Source: UBA2402 sp037139735
GTDB lineage: Bacteria > Planctomycetota > Phycisphaerae > Phycisphaerales > UBA1924
Reading direction: 5' to 3'
Length of the DNA stretch: 16,705 bases
NCBI GenBank assembly: GCA_037139735.1
Contig: JBAXFU010000073.1
Coordinates: 1 to 16,705 of the forward strand
Below, one piece after another: positions 1 through 6,813 of the stretch. Both the position numbers and the translations under genes were made by a program. The notes beneath the pieces were generated by a model. That model ran no database searches. It was given only the letters and a program-made list of their open reading frames with translations, and was not told the origin of the DNA. Every line of letters starts with the position of its first letter. Positions within the stretch are counted from its first letter, which is position 1.

Positions 1-23
1 TTCATGCTGTTCATGCTGTTCAC
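1..23 (-). CDS. 5' end of an unidentified gene running off the left edge
   Basis: Reading leftwards on the minus strand, a GTG codon at 23-21 is preceded by GGGGAGG (plus positions 32-38) at an 8-nt spacing, which is a textbook ribosome binding site. The frame stays open to the window edge and begins Met-Asn-Ser-Met-Asn-Ser-Met. The two later ATG codons lie 17 and 26 nt from the ribosome binding site, so the GTG is the best-supported start. The first codons are a 9-nt direct repeat (AACAGCATG). Orientation agrees with the other genes in the left two thirds of the window. Only seven codons are visible, so no function can be given, and a chance match remains possible. Confidence 0.4.
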
Positions 24-76
24 GTCAGGTACCTCCCCACGTCGAATGCCGCCACACAAACCAGGGGCCGGCCGCA

Positions 77-105
77 CGATGGTCGGCTCGGGGCGCGGAC
101 CATCG
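77..105. other. Inverted repeat in the leader of the left-edge gene
   Basis: CGATGGTC at 77-84 and GACCATCG at 98-105 are perfect 8-nt inverted repeats separated by 13 nt. They lie between a possible promoter (146-175) and the ribosome binding site of the left-edge gene. They could form a leader hairpin or a protein-binding site. In this GC-rich DNA an 8-bp match can arise by chance. Confidence 0.3.
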
Positions 106-145
106 GCACCTTCGCTCTGCGGAACGAAGCGGCCCGCACCATGGC

Positions 146-175
146 AGGCTACCACCAATCAAGCGACCTTGTCAA
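146..175 (-). promoter_or_regulatory. Possible sigma70-type promoter for the left-edge gene
   Basis: On the minus strand a perfect TTGACA (170-175) is followed after 18 nt by TAGCCT (146-151), a weak -10 match (3 of 6). The surrounding stretch (about 150-195) is richer in A and T than its neighbours. It would give a leader of about 115 nt before the GTG at 23. The rest of 1-355 shows no convincing gene. Confidence 0.3.
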
Positions 176-349
176 CATGAATTGCGTCAATCATTCTCGG
201 GCCGCGGGTCGAAGCGGGCGACCCAAAGGGTGGTCGCCGCCCTCGGAGTCGGCGTCGAACCGATGGCGGCCGATCGCGGTCGTTCATGAACGCCACCGCG
301 TGAGGTCGGGGCATGAGGGCGGAGGAGGCGAGGGTTGGCGAGTCGCCTC

Positions 350-383
350 AAAGCAAACGCCCGGGCCTTTGGGCCCGGGCGTT
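350..383 (-). terminator. Intrinsic terminator of the first dockerin-protein gene
   Basis: A perfect 12-bp stem (arms 356-367 and 372-383, AACGCCCGGGCC and its complement) closes a 4-nt loop and lies 28 nt beyond the stop codon at 412. Reading on the minus strand, the stem runs into TTTGCTTT, an interrupted U-tract. The arms are identical to those of the terminator after the second dockerin gene (3893-3920), while the loops differ. Confidence 0.8.
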
Positions 384-411
384 CATGGATCAGGACGTCA
401 GGATGGTCGGC

Positions 412-3400
412 TCAGCAGCCGCCGGCCTCCCAGACGCGGAAGAAGTACTCGATGTCGCCGCCATCGATGCCGCCGTCGAGGTTGACGTCGGCGCACGCGG
501 CGGAAGACTCCCAGCCGACGAAGAACGCAGCGATGTCGCCGCCATCGACGCCGCCGTCGACGTTGTAGTCGGCGGCGCAGGCCGGGCAGGAAGAGCAGGA
601 AGGCCCGCCACCGGTGACGGAGAGCAGGATCGAGGTGTTGGAGACGACGCCCGCGATGGGCACGGAGGTCGCGATGGTGCCGTCGCTGTTCTCGACGCCC
701 ACGGTCGCGCCGCCGGTGTCACTTCCCACGGTGAAGTCGGGGGCGATGGCCGCGTACCGAAGCTCGACGTCGCCGTTGGGGAAGAGAACGGCCTGGAAGG
801 TGTTGCTGTCGGTCTGGTTGTACTGGGGCACGTTGGTCCACTGGGCGATGAACCGCTGATTGATGCCCGCAGTGCCGAGCGTCGCGTAGTGGACCTGTCC
901 GCCCGCACCGGGGTTGAGGTCATCCCACAGGGCGTAGACGCTGTTGTTGGGCACCGCCGCGTTCGGGATCGGCACGTTGACGAAGGCCGTCGACGAGGCG
1001 CTGAAGTTCAGGAAGCCGTTGGAGACGATGCGGACGTCGGTGTAGGAACCGGAGTAGAAGGGGAAGGTGAAGCCCACGGGCACGAGCACGTCGGAGTCGT
1101 CGGTGAGCGCCACCGGCGTGCCGACGGCGGAGATGTCCTCGAACGCGCTGCCCGCGCCGGACTGAACGTAGCCGGGAGGCACGATGCAGGGCACGTTGTT
1201 GCCGATGTAGGAACCGCCGCGACCGACGCACGCGAGCGGGGATTCCTGCTCGCAGCCGGAGGGAAGGCAGCAGGCGCCGCGAGTCGAGCACAGGGTCACG
1301 GAGGCGGCGAAGGAGCCGCGGCCGGTGCGACCCTGGGCGTCGGCGATGGTGAACGAGATCGACTTGGATCCCGGGGTGACGGTATAGGCGACCGGAACGC
1401 CGGCGGAGAAGATGTTGTCGCCCGCGGTGGTGTCGCCATTGAGGCCGGCGTCGTTGAGCGCCAGCGTCGACGAGCCGCCAAGGCTCGAGGCGTCAGCGGT
1501 CACGGTGATGCCGGTGCTCGTCGGGAAGAGACCCGGCGTCACGGCGACGGTGAGCAGCGCGCTCCGATCGCCGCAGTTCTGGACGGCGGCGGCGGAACCG
1601 ACGCCGGTGGGATCAGAGGCGCAGGTGGCGACGGCGGGCGTCAGGCCGAACCGGATCGACGTGTTCGACGAGATGGTCGAATCGGGAACGCTGGCGGCCA
1701 CGGTGCCGGTGCTGTTCTCGACGCCGATGGTCGCGTCGTTGCCGGTGAAGGCCGAGATCGCTCCGTAGCGAACCTCGACCACGCCGCTCTCAAAGAGAAC
1801 GACCTGGAAGGTGTTGCTGTCGGAAGCGGCGAACTGCGGGACGGCGGTCCACTGCGCGATGAAGCGCAGGTCCGTGCCAGCGGTGCCCAGCGTCGCGTAG
1901 TAGCACGAGCGACCGGTGCAGTTGAGGTCGTCCCACAAGCCGTAGATGGCGTTGTTGGGGACCCCGGCGCTCGGGATCGCGCCGTTCGTCAGGGACGTCG
2001 AGGAGGTGCCGAAGTTGACAAAGCCGTTGGAGCAGAAGTTCACGTCGGTGTAGGTGCCGCCGTAGAAGGGGAAGGAGAAGCCCACGGGCACGAGGGTGGT
2101 GGTGTCGTCACCGAGGGTGACGGGCGTGCCCACCCCCGAGATGTCCTCGAAGGCCGAGGCGCCGCCGACCACGGCGTAGCCGGGCGGCACGACGCAGGGG
2201 ACGCTGTCGCCGCGGTAGATGCCGGCGGCGTTTCCGCAGGCGAACTGCGTGAGCGACACGCAGCCGCTGGGCGTGCAGCACGCGCCGGTGGGGCACGCGC
2301 CGACGGTCAGGGACGCGCTCGTGCCCGAGCTCGAGCGAGCCTGGGCATCGCTGACGGTGAAGCCGAAGGTCGCGCCCGCAGCGGGGGTCGCCGCGGAGAC
2401 GATCTGGGTGAAGGAGAACGTGCCGTCGCCGGCGGTCGCGTCGCCGTTGGTCCCGTCGTCGTACATCGTCTGGGCGGCCGAACCGCCGATCGACGAGAGG
2501 TTCGCGACCACCGAGATGCCGGTGCTGGCGGGGTTCAGGCCGCCGGTGGTGGCGACGCGGGCGGTCACCGAGCGATCGCCGCAGTTGAGCACGCTGGCGC
2601 TGCTCCACGTGCCGCTGCCCGTGGGAGGCGTGGGCAGCGTGGGAGTCTGCACGGCGAACTGGTAGAACATCACGGTGAAGGGCGTCGTCGTCGAGGCGGA
2701 GGCGGTCGACGTGGACGTGCCCGACGAGACGAGCATCGTCGCGTTGGTGTTCAGCGTGGAGGAAGAGCACGCCACCGCATCGGCGAAGTCGAGCACGACG
2801 CCACTGCGATAGGTGTCGTCGCTGGGGCTCGCCAGATTGTTGGCGAAGTTGGCTCGCGACATGGCCAGCGTGTACGTGCCCGCCGTCAGCGAGCGGGTGA
2901 TGGCCGTGATATCGGCGTCGTCGTGGCCGAAGCCGGAGATCGCCGCGAGGTTCGGGTCCAAGACCCACCAGTCGGTGTCCATCGCCGTGTCGGTGGCGGC
3001 ATCAGGCCGCACCGCGATGTCGCCCGGAATGAGGCTGCCGCCGGTCATGGCAACGGGCGTCACCGCCGTGGTCTGCAGGACCGCGCGATACGCGCCCGTG
3101 GTGCTGGTGGTGCCGAGCACGCGAACATAGACCCGCTCCTGCTTGCCGAAGCCGTACCACTTGATCACGCGTGCGCCGGTGGGCGCACCCGGATAGGTCG
3201 TCGAGCCGGTCTGCGCCGTGCTGTCGGTGGTGCCGATCGTGCCGCCGCTCTGGCTCAGGCCGCGGATCGTGAAGGTGTGGCCCGCCGTGCCGGTGGTGGT
3301 GAGCGTCAGGGTGTGCTCGTAGATGCCAAGGGGCCTGGCCTTGGTCGTCACGATGAAGTAATCGGCCGACGCCGCACCCGGCGTCGTGGTGCTCGAACCC

Positions 3401-3579
3401 GTCGTGGTGCCGGTGATGGCATCGCCGCTGTCGAGGCCAGCGCCGCCGTTGTTGGCCACGGTGGCCGTCGCCTTGCTCTCGTTGGGTTCGACCTCGGCGA
3501 TGTCCACCGCCCACGCGGTGCCCGCCAGGCACGACAGGGCACTCACCAAGCCCGTCAGGGCACGATTGACGCTCTTCAT
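412..3579 (-). CDS. Secreted mosaic protein with two X/GACC/nidogen-like units and a C-terminal GC-type dockerin
   Basis: A 1055-aa protein. The start at 3579 is chosen over the longer frame (to 3639) because it gives a clean signal peptide (residues 1-24, ending TAWA) and sits 5 nt after GAGAGG. Visible order: a PPC-like beta domain (about 27-170, starting VEPNES); a second beta region (172-310); a repeat with DDGTNGDATAGDGTFS resembling choice-of-anchor X modules (320-428); a GACC cysteine motif (432-462); and a nidogen-like domain (465-648). The last three recur at 660-765, 768-798 and 801-988. A CSSCPAC linker (995-1001) leads to a dockerin with two calcium-loop motifs (1004-1016 and 1031-1043), ending GGC. 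The protein is probably extracellular. Dockerins bind cohesins in cellulosomes, but no cohesin is visible here and the partner is unknown. No catalytic domain is recognised, so an adhesive or structural role is inference. It is a paralogue of the downstream neighbour at 3949-6498. Confidence 0.9.
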   Translation of the reverse strand: MKSVNRALTGLVSALSCLAGTAWAVDIAEVEPNESKATATVANNGGAGLDSGDAITGTTTGSSTTTPGAASADYFIVTTKARPLGIYEHTLTLTTTGTAGHTFTIRGLSQSGGTIGTTDSTAQTGSTTYPGAPTGARVIKWYGFGKQERVYVRVLGTTSTTGAYRAVLQTTAVTPVAMTGGSLIPGDIAVRPDAATDTAMDTDWWVLDPNLAAISGFGHDDADITAITRSLTAGTYTLAMSRANFANNLASPSDDTYRSGVVLDFADAVACSSSTLNTNATMLVSSGTSTSTASASTTTPFTVMFYQFAVQTPTLPTPPTGSGTWSSASVLNCGDRSVTARVATTGGLNPASTGISVVANLSSIGGSAAQTMYDDGTNGDATAGDGTFSFTQIVSAATPAAGATFGFTVSDAQARSSSGTSASLTVGACPTGACCTPSGCVSLTQFACGNAAGIYRGDSVPCVVPPGYAVVGGASAFEDISGVGTPVTLGDDTTTLVPVGFSFPFYGGTYTDVNFCSNGFVNFGTSSTSLTNGAIPSAGVPNNAIYGLWDDLNCTGRSCYYATLGTAGTDLRFIAQWTAVPQFAASDSNTFQVVLFESGVVEVRYGAISAFTGNDATIGVENSTGTVAASVPDSTISSNTSIRFGLTPAVATCASDPTGVGSAAAVQNCGDRSALLTVAVTPGLFPTSTGITVTADASSLGGSSTLALNDAGLNGDTTAGDNIFSAGVPVAYTVTPGSKSISFTIADAQGRTGRGSFAASVTLCSTRGACCLPSGCEQESPLACVGRGGSYIGNNVPCIVPPGYVQSGAGSAFEDISAVGTPVALTDDSDVLVPVGFTFPFYSGSYTDVRIVSNGFLNFSASSTAFVNVPIPNAAVPNNSVYALWDDLNPGAGGQVHYATLGTAGINQRFIAQWTNVPQYNQTDSNTFQAVLFPNGDVELRYAAIAPDFTVGSDTGGATVGVENSDGTIATSVPIAGVVSNTSILLSVTGGGPSCSSCPACAADYNVDGGVDGGDIAAFFVGWESSAACADVNLDGGIDGGDIEYFFRVWEAGGC

Positions 3580-3582
3580 GAC

Positions 3583-3595
3583 AACCTCTCTTTCA
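3583..3595 (-). promoter_or_regulatory. Conserved ribosome-binding block of dockerin gene 1
   Basis: TGAAAGAGAGGTT is identical to positions 6502-6514 in front of the second dockerin gene. In both, GAGAGG ends 5 nt before the ATG. It fixes the start codon of both proteins. The leader from here to about 3718 holds no other gene. Confidence 0.75.
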
Positions 3596-3724
3596 CGACA
3601 CACACATGGACGACTCGCCACCGACCATCGGCGCAACAACTCGAAGGGATTTGATCAGCCGCCTCTTCGCCATGACGCCATGGAACTCCCGCACGAGAGC
3701 CGCGGCACACCCTCTCCAGTTCCG

Positions 3725-3783
3725 ACATTAACGACTTTTGAATCTCAAGTCAAACCAAATCATCGAGATCGGCAGGTCCCATA
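3725..3783 (-). promoter_or_regulatory. Promoter of dockerin gene 1 with upstream TATGGGAC element
   Basis: On the minus strand TTGACT (3748-3753) is separated by exactly 17 nt from TAATGT (3725-3730). The octamer TATGGGAC (3776-3783) lies 22 nt upstream of the -35. The second dockerin gene has the same arrangement: TATGGGAC, 21 nt, TTGACA, 17 nt, TAATCT. The predicted transcript start near 3718 gives a leader of about 139 nt. The area is clearly AT-richer than the flanking genes. The match between two paralogous loci is what makes this more than a chance hexamer pair. Confidence 0.6.
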
Positions 3784-3850
3784 GCTCAAGTGGCTTCAAC
3801 GGCTTGCGCCGCCGAACCGGGCTCGACGCACGCATGTGGAAACGCCATCG

Positions 3851-3895
3851 ACCGGAAAGCCTTAGACCGGAAAGCCATCGACCGGAAACAAGAAC
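3851..3895. repeat. 15-bp tandem repeat, about three copies
   Basis: ACCGGAAA recurs at 3851, 3866 and 3881 with an exact 15-nt period. The first two copies match over ACCGGAAAGC, and the tails vary (CTTAG, CATCG, then AAGAAC). It lies between the terminator of dockerin gene 2 and the promoter of dockerin gene 1. It is not coding in any frame I would defend, and its function is unknown. Confidence 0.6.
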
Positions 3896-3920
3896 GCCCG
3901 GGCCTCTCGGCCCGGGCGTT
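3888..3920 (-). terminator. Intrinsic terminator of the second dockerin-protein gene
   Basis: A perfect 12-bp stem (3893-3904 with 3909-3920) has a TCTC loop, 28 nt past the stop codon at 3949. On the minus strand it continues into CTTGTTTCC, a weak U-tract. The arms are base-for-base the same as those of the terminator at 356-383. Confidence 0.75.
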
Positions 3921-3948
3921 GAAGGATCATGTCGTCACGGTGCTCGGC

Positions 3949-6498
3949 TCAGCAGCCGCCGGCCTGCCAGACGCTGAAGAACGTCTCGATGTCGGCGCCG
4001 TCGGTGCCGCCGTCGAGGTTGACGTCGGAGCAGCTGGTGCCAGCCTCCCAATCGCCGAAGAAGGTCGCGATGTCGCCGCCGTCGACGCCACCGTCCATGT
4101 TGTAGTCAGCCGCGCAGGGGGGGCAGGAGGAGCAGGAAGGCCCGCCCGAGGTGACGCCGAAGGCGAGCGAGCTGTTCGACACGATGCTGGACGCGGGGAC
4201 GCTGGTGGCCACGGTGCCGTCGGCGTTCTCGATGCCCACGGTGGCGTCGACATCGGTGAAGGCCGAGATGGCGCCGTAGCGGAACTCGATGGAGCCGTTC
4301 TCGTAGATCACGGCCTGGAAGCTGTTGCTGTCGGTGCCGAGGAACTGAGGCACGTTGGTCCACTGCGCGATGAAACGCTGATCGGTCCCGGGCGTGCCGA
4401 TCGTGGCGTAGTAGCACTGGCCGGCCGTGGTGAAGTTGAAGTCGTCCCACATCGGGTAGAGCGCTGCGTTGGGAACGGCCGCCGCGGGGATCGCCGTGTT
4501 GGTGTAAGCGGTGGAGGTCGAGTTGAAGGACATGAAGCCGTTGGAGCAGATGTTCACGGTGTTGTAGGTGTCGCCGTAGAAGGTGAAGTCGAAGCCGACC
4601 GGGACGTTCACGGTCGTGTCGTCACCCTGCGTGATCGCCGTGCCCACGCCCGAGATGTCCTCGAAGGCGGCGCCGGAGCCCGTGACGGCGTAGCCGGGGG
4701 GCACGTCGCAGAGCACGCCGTTGCCGATGTACGAACCGCCCGAGCCCTCGCACGCGACCCGTGAGAGCTGCTGGCAGCCGTCCGGGAGGCAGCACGCGCC
4801 GATCACGGTGCAGGTGTCGATCGTGGCATTGAAGGTGCCCTGCGTGGAGCGGCTCTGGGCATCCGTCACCGTGAAGGGCACGGCGATGGGCACGCCTGCG
4901 TCGACGGTGTAGGAGATCGGCACGCGAGCCGAGAAGATGTTGTCGCCCGCCGTCGCGTCGCCGTTGGCGCCCGTGTCGTTGAGGGCGAGCGTCGCCGAGC
5001 CGCCCAGGCCCGAGGCGTCGGCCACGACTGTGACGCCCGTGCTGACGGGGAACGCGCCGGGCGTGACGGTCACGCGAACCAGCGCGGTCTGATCGCCGCA
5101 GTTCTGCACTGCGCCGCCGAGCGAACCCGCGCCCACCGGGCTGGTGGGCTGACCGCAGGCGATCGTGGCGTTGCAGGGAGTGCCGTCGTCGTTGACGGTG
5201 ACCACGTAGTTGCCCAGGTTCGTGCTATAGCCGCGAACGATGGCGTAGTACGGAGCGCCCGCGACCGAGCAGAACGAGAGCGTCGACCGCAGGCCGCTGA
5301 ACGAGCAGGTGGCGTCGTCGTTGGCGCCCACGCACGTCAGCGCGCCGCAGCCGTCCACGCCGCAGTACACGGCGACGATCGTGTCGAAGCCCGTGGCGTT
5401 GCAGGTGGTGAACGTCATCGTGTTGCCGGTGCCGATGAAGCGGTACCAGTTCTGGTTGAAGGAACCCGTGGCGTAGACGCCGCAGGCAGGCAGCGAGGTC
5501 GACGAACCGGAGCTGATCAGGGCGCCGGGCGTCGGCACGCCCACCGTGAGATCCTGGGCGGCCGAGCAACCCGCGTTGTTGGCCTGCGGGCACAGGTTGA
5601 CGGCCAGCGCCGTGCTGGTGCCGGTGGTGCTACGACCTTGCAGGTCGGACACGGTGTAGCCGAAGGCGTAGTTGCCCACGGTCGTTCCGGCCGGCACGTT
5701 GACCGCGTACGAGAAGATGTTGTCGCCCGCGGTCGCGTCGCCGTTGGTCCCGTTGTCAAAGAAGTCCTGCAGCGTCGAACCGCCCAGGGCCGACAGATCG
5801 CCCTTGACGCGAAGCCCCGTGCTCGCGGGATTGGACCCCGGCGTCACGGTGACCGTCGCCACCGCCGTGCCGCCGTCGCAGCTGCGAATCGAGGCGGGGG
5901 TGAAGCCGCCGACGCCGATGGGATTGCCCGGAGCGGTGTACTGGTACGAAATGACATACGCCACGTCGCCCGACGCGTTGTGCGTCGAGGTCGCGCCCCA
6001 GGGCGTCGTCGTGCTCATCGTCGACGGATAGCCGGTCACGGCCAGCCAGTAGACGCCCGGCGCCAGATCCGCGCCGCTGGCGCCCGCGTGCGCCAATCCG
6101 GCCCCCGCGGCGTTGCCGGTGGCCGCCAGGCCCGGACGCGTCGGCGAGGTCGCGCCGAACGAGATCATCGAATACGAACCGGGACCCGAGTCGTCGTTGA
6201 ACGCCAGACGAGCACCCGTGTTGTTGTAGAAGCCGATGTAGCTGTCGCCCGTGAACGTGCCGGCCAGCGTGCCGCCGTTGGTGTCGATGTCGAGGTAGTC
6301 GCCGTTGAGCCGCGTCACGCCCGCGATCGTGAACTTCAACCACTTCACCTGACCGGCAGAGAACCCGGTGAGCACGCCCGTCCGCGTCCCCGGAGAAACC
6401 ACGCCAAGATCGGCCGTCGGCGTCGGCTGGGCATACGCCGCGGCCGCCAACATCATCGCACTCGCCACGCCCATCAGGGCACGATCGACGCTCTTCAT
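3949..6498 (-). CDS. Secreted mosaic protein with X, PPC-like and nidogen-like modules and a C-terminal GC-type dockerin
   Basis: An 849-aa protein. The ATG at 6498 gives a signal peptide (1-23, ending AYA) and follows GAGAGG by 5 nt. Upstream in-frame codons lack both features. Domains: an N-terminal beta domain (27-190) with an FNDDSGPGS stretch resembling DVUA0089/PPC folds; X-like module 1 (198-302, containing NGDATAGDNIFS); a cysteine-rich PPC-like domain (305-437, with NWYRFIGTG and GFDTIVAVYCG); X-like module 2 (460-562); a GACC motif (568-598); a nidogen-like domain (600-783); a CSSCPPC linker (789-795); and a dockerin (795-849) ending AGGC. From X module 2 to the end it closely parallels the last third of the 1055-aa neighbour, whereas the N-terminal parts differ. 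This suggests duplication followed by module exchange. Cell-surface or extracellular location is inferred; no enzyme domain is seen and the ligand is unknown. Confidence 0.9.
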   Translation of the reverse strand: MKSVDRALMGVASAMMLAAAAYAQPTPTADLGVVSPGTRTGVLTGFSAGQVKWLKFTIAGVTRLNGDYLDIDTNGGTLAGTFTGDSYIGFYNNTGARLAFNDDSGPGSYSMISFGATSPTRPGLAATGNAAGAGLAHAGASGADLAPGVYWLAVTGYPSTMSTTTPWGATSTHNASGDVAYVISYQYTAPGNPIGVGGFTPASIRSCDGGTAVATVTVTPGSNPASTGLRVKGDLSALGGSTLQDFFDNGTNGDATAGDNIFSYAVNVPAGTTVGNYAFGYTVSDLQGRSTTGTSTALAVNLCPQANNAGCSAAQDLTVGVPTPGALISSGSSTSLPACGVYATGSFNQNWYRFIGTGNTMTFTTCNATGFDTIVAVYCGVDGCGALTCVGANDDATCSFSGLRSTLSFCSVAGAPYYAIVRGYSTNLGNYVVTVNDDGTPCNATIACGQPTSPVGAGSLGGAVQNCGDQTALVRVTVTPGAFPVSTGVTVVADASGLGGSATLALNDTGANGDATAGDNIFSARVPISYTVDAGVPIAVPFTVTDAQSRSTQGTFNATIDTCTVIGACCLPDGCQQLSRVACEGSGGSYIGNGVLCDVPPGYAVTGSGAAFEDISGVGTAITQGDDTTVNVPVGFDFTFYGDTYNTVNICSNGFMSFNSTSTAYTNTAIPAAAVPNAALYPMWDDFNFTTAGQCYYATIGTPGTDQRFIAQWTNVPQFLGTDSNSFQAVIYENGSIEFRYGAISAFTDVDATVGIENADGTVATSVPASSIVSNSSLAFGVTSGGPSCSSCPPCAADYNMDGGVDGGDIATFFGDWEAGTSCSDVNLDGGTDGADIETFFSVWQAGGC

Positions 6499-6501
6499 AC
6501 A

Positions 6502-6514
6502 AACCTCTCTTTCA
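6502..6514 (-). promoter_or_regulatory. Conserved ribosome-binding block of dockerin gene 2
   Basis: TGAAAGAGAGGTT is the same 13-mer as at 3583-3595, again with GAGAGG 5 nt before the ATG. The leader from here to about 6653 also shares CTCGTGCG and GTTCCATG blocks with the leader of dockerin gene 1, so the leaders are homologous. Confidence 0.75.
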
Positions 6515-6659
6515 AGGAACCCGCCGTCAGGGGAACCCACACCACGCCCGCGACGTATCGCCTCGGGCACACACACCGACTCTCCCATTCGCGGCCGCCG
6601 CGGCACGGTCGTCATGGAACGCACGAGCGAGGCAAGCCGCACACGCCTCGCACAGCGTG

Positions 6660-6717
6660 AGATTAACGGAAAGTGAAGTTCCTGTCAATCGCAATTGGCA
6701 AGGTGCAACGTCCCATA
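6660..6717 (-). promoter_or_regulatory. Promoter of dockerin gene 2 with upstream TATGGGAC element
   Basis: On the minus strand a consensus TTGACA (6683-6688) is followed after 17 nt by TAATCT (6660-6665). TATGGGAC (6710-6717) lies 21 nt upstream of the -35. The predicted transcript start near 6653 gives a leader of about 155 nt. It matches the promoter of dockerin gene 1 in hexamers, spacer and upstream octamer. Confidence 0.65.
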
Positions 6718-6770
6718 TTATTGGCGACAAGTCCGACGCGCACGCCGCCACGCCCCGCCCGGCCATCGCA

Positions 6771-6791
6771 GCCGCCCCGGGGGGGGGCGGC
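6771..6791 (-). terminator. Possible terminator of the ABC operon
   Basis: GCCGCCCC (6771-6778) and GGGGCGGC (6784-6791) form a strong 8-bp GC stem with a 5-nt G loop, 22 nt past the stop codon at 6814. No U-tract follows on the minus strand, so it could instead be a hairpin without termination function. Confidence 0.3.
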
Positions 6792-6813
6792 CGCCACCAC
6801 GTGACTCGGACCG

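Noticed and set aside
3580..3639. Longer N-terminus for dockerin protein 1 starting at 3639
   Set aside because: It would bury the signal peptide behind 20 unrelated residues and skip the GAGAGG site shared with the second gene.
313..3654. A 1113-aa plus-strand open frame
   Set aside because: It is antisense to dockerin gene 1, rich in Arg/Gly/Ala/Val/Asp with no domain, and is explained by high GC depleting stop codons. The minus strand has a signal peptide, ribosome binding site, promoter and terminator.
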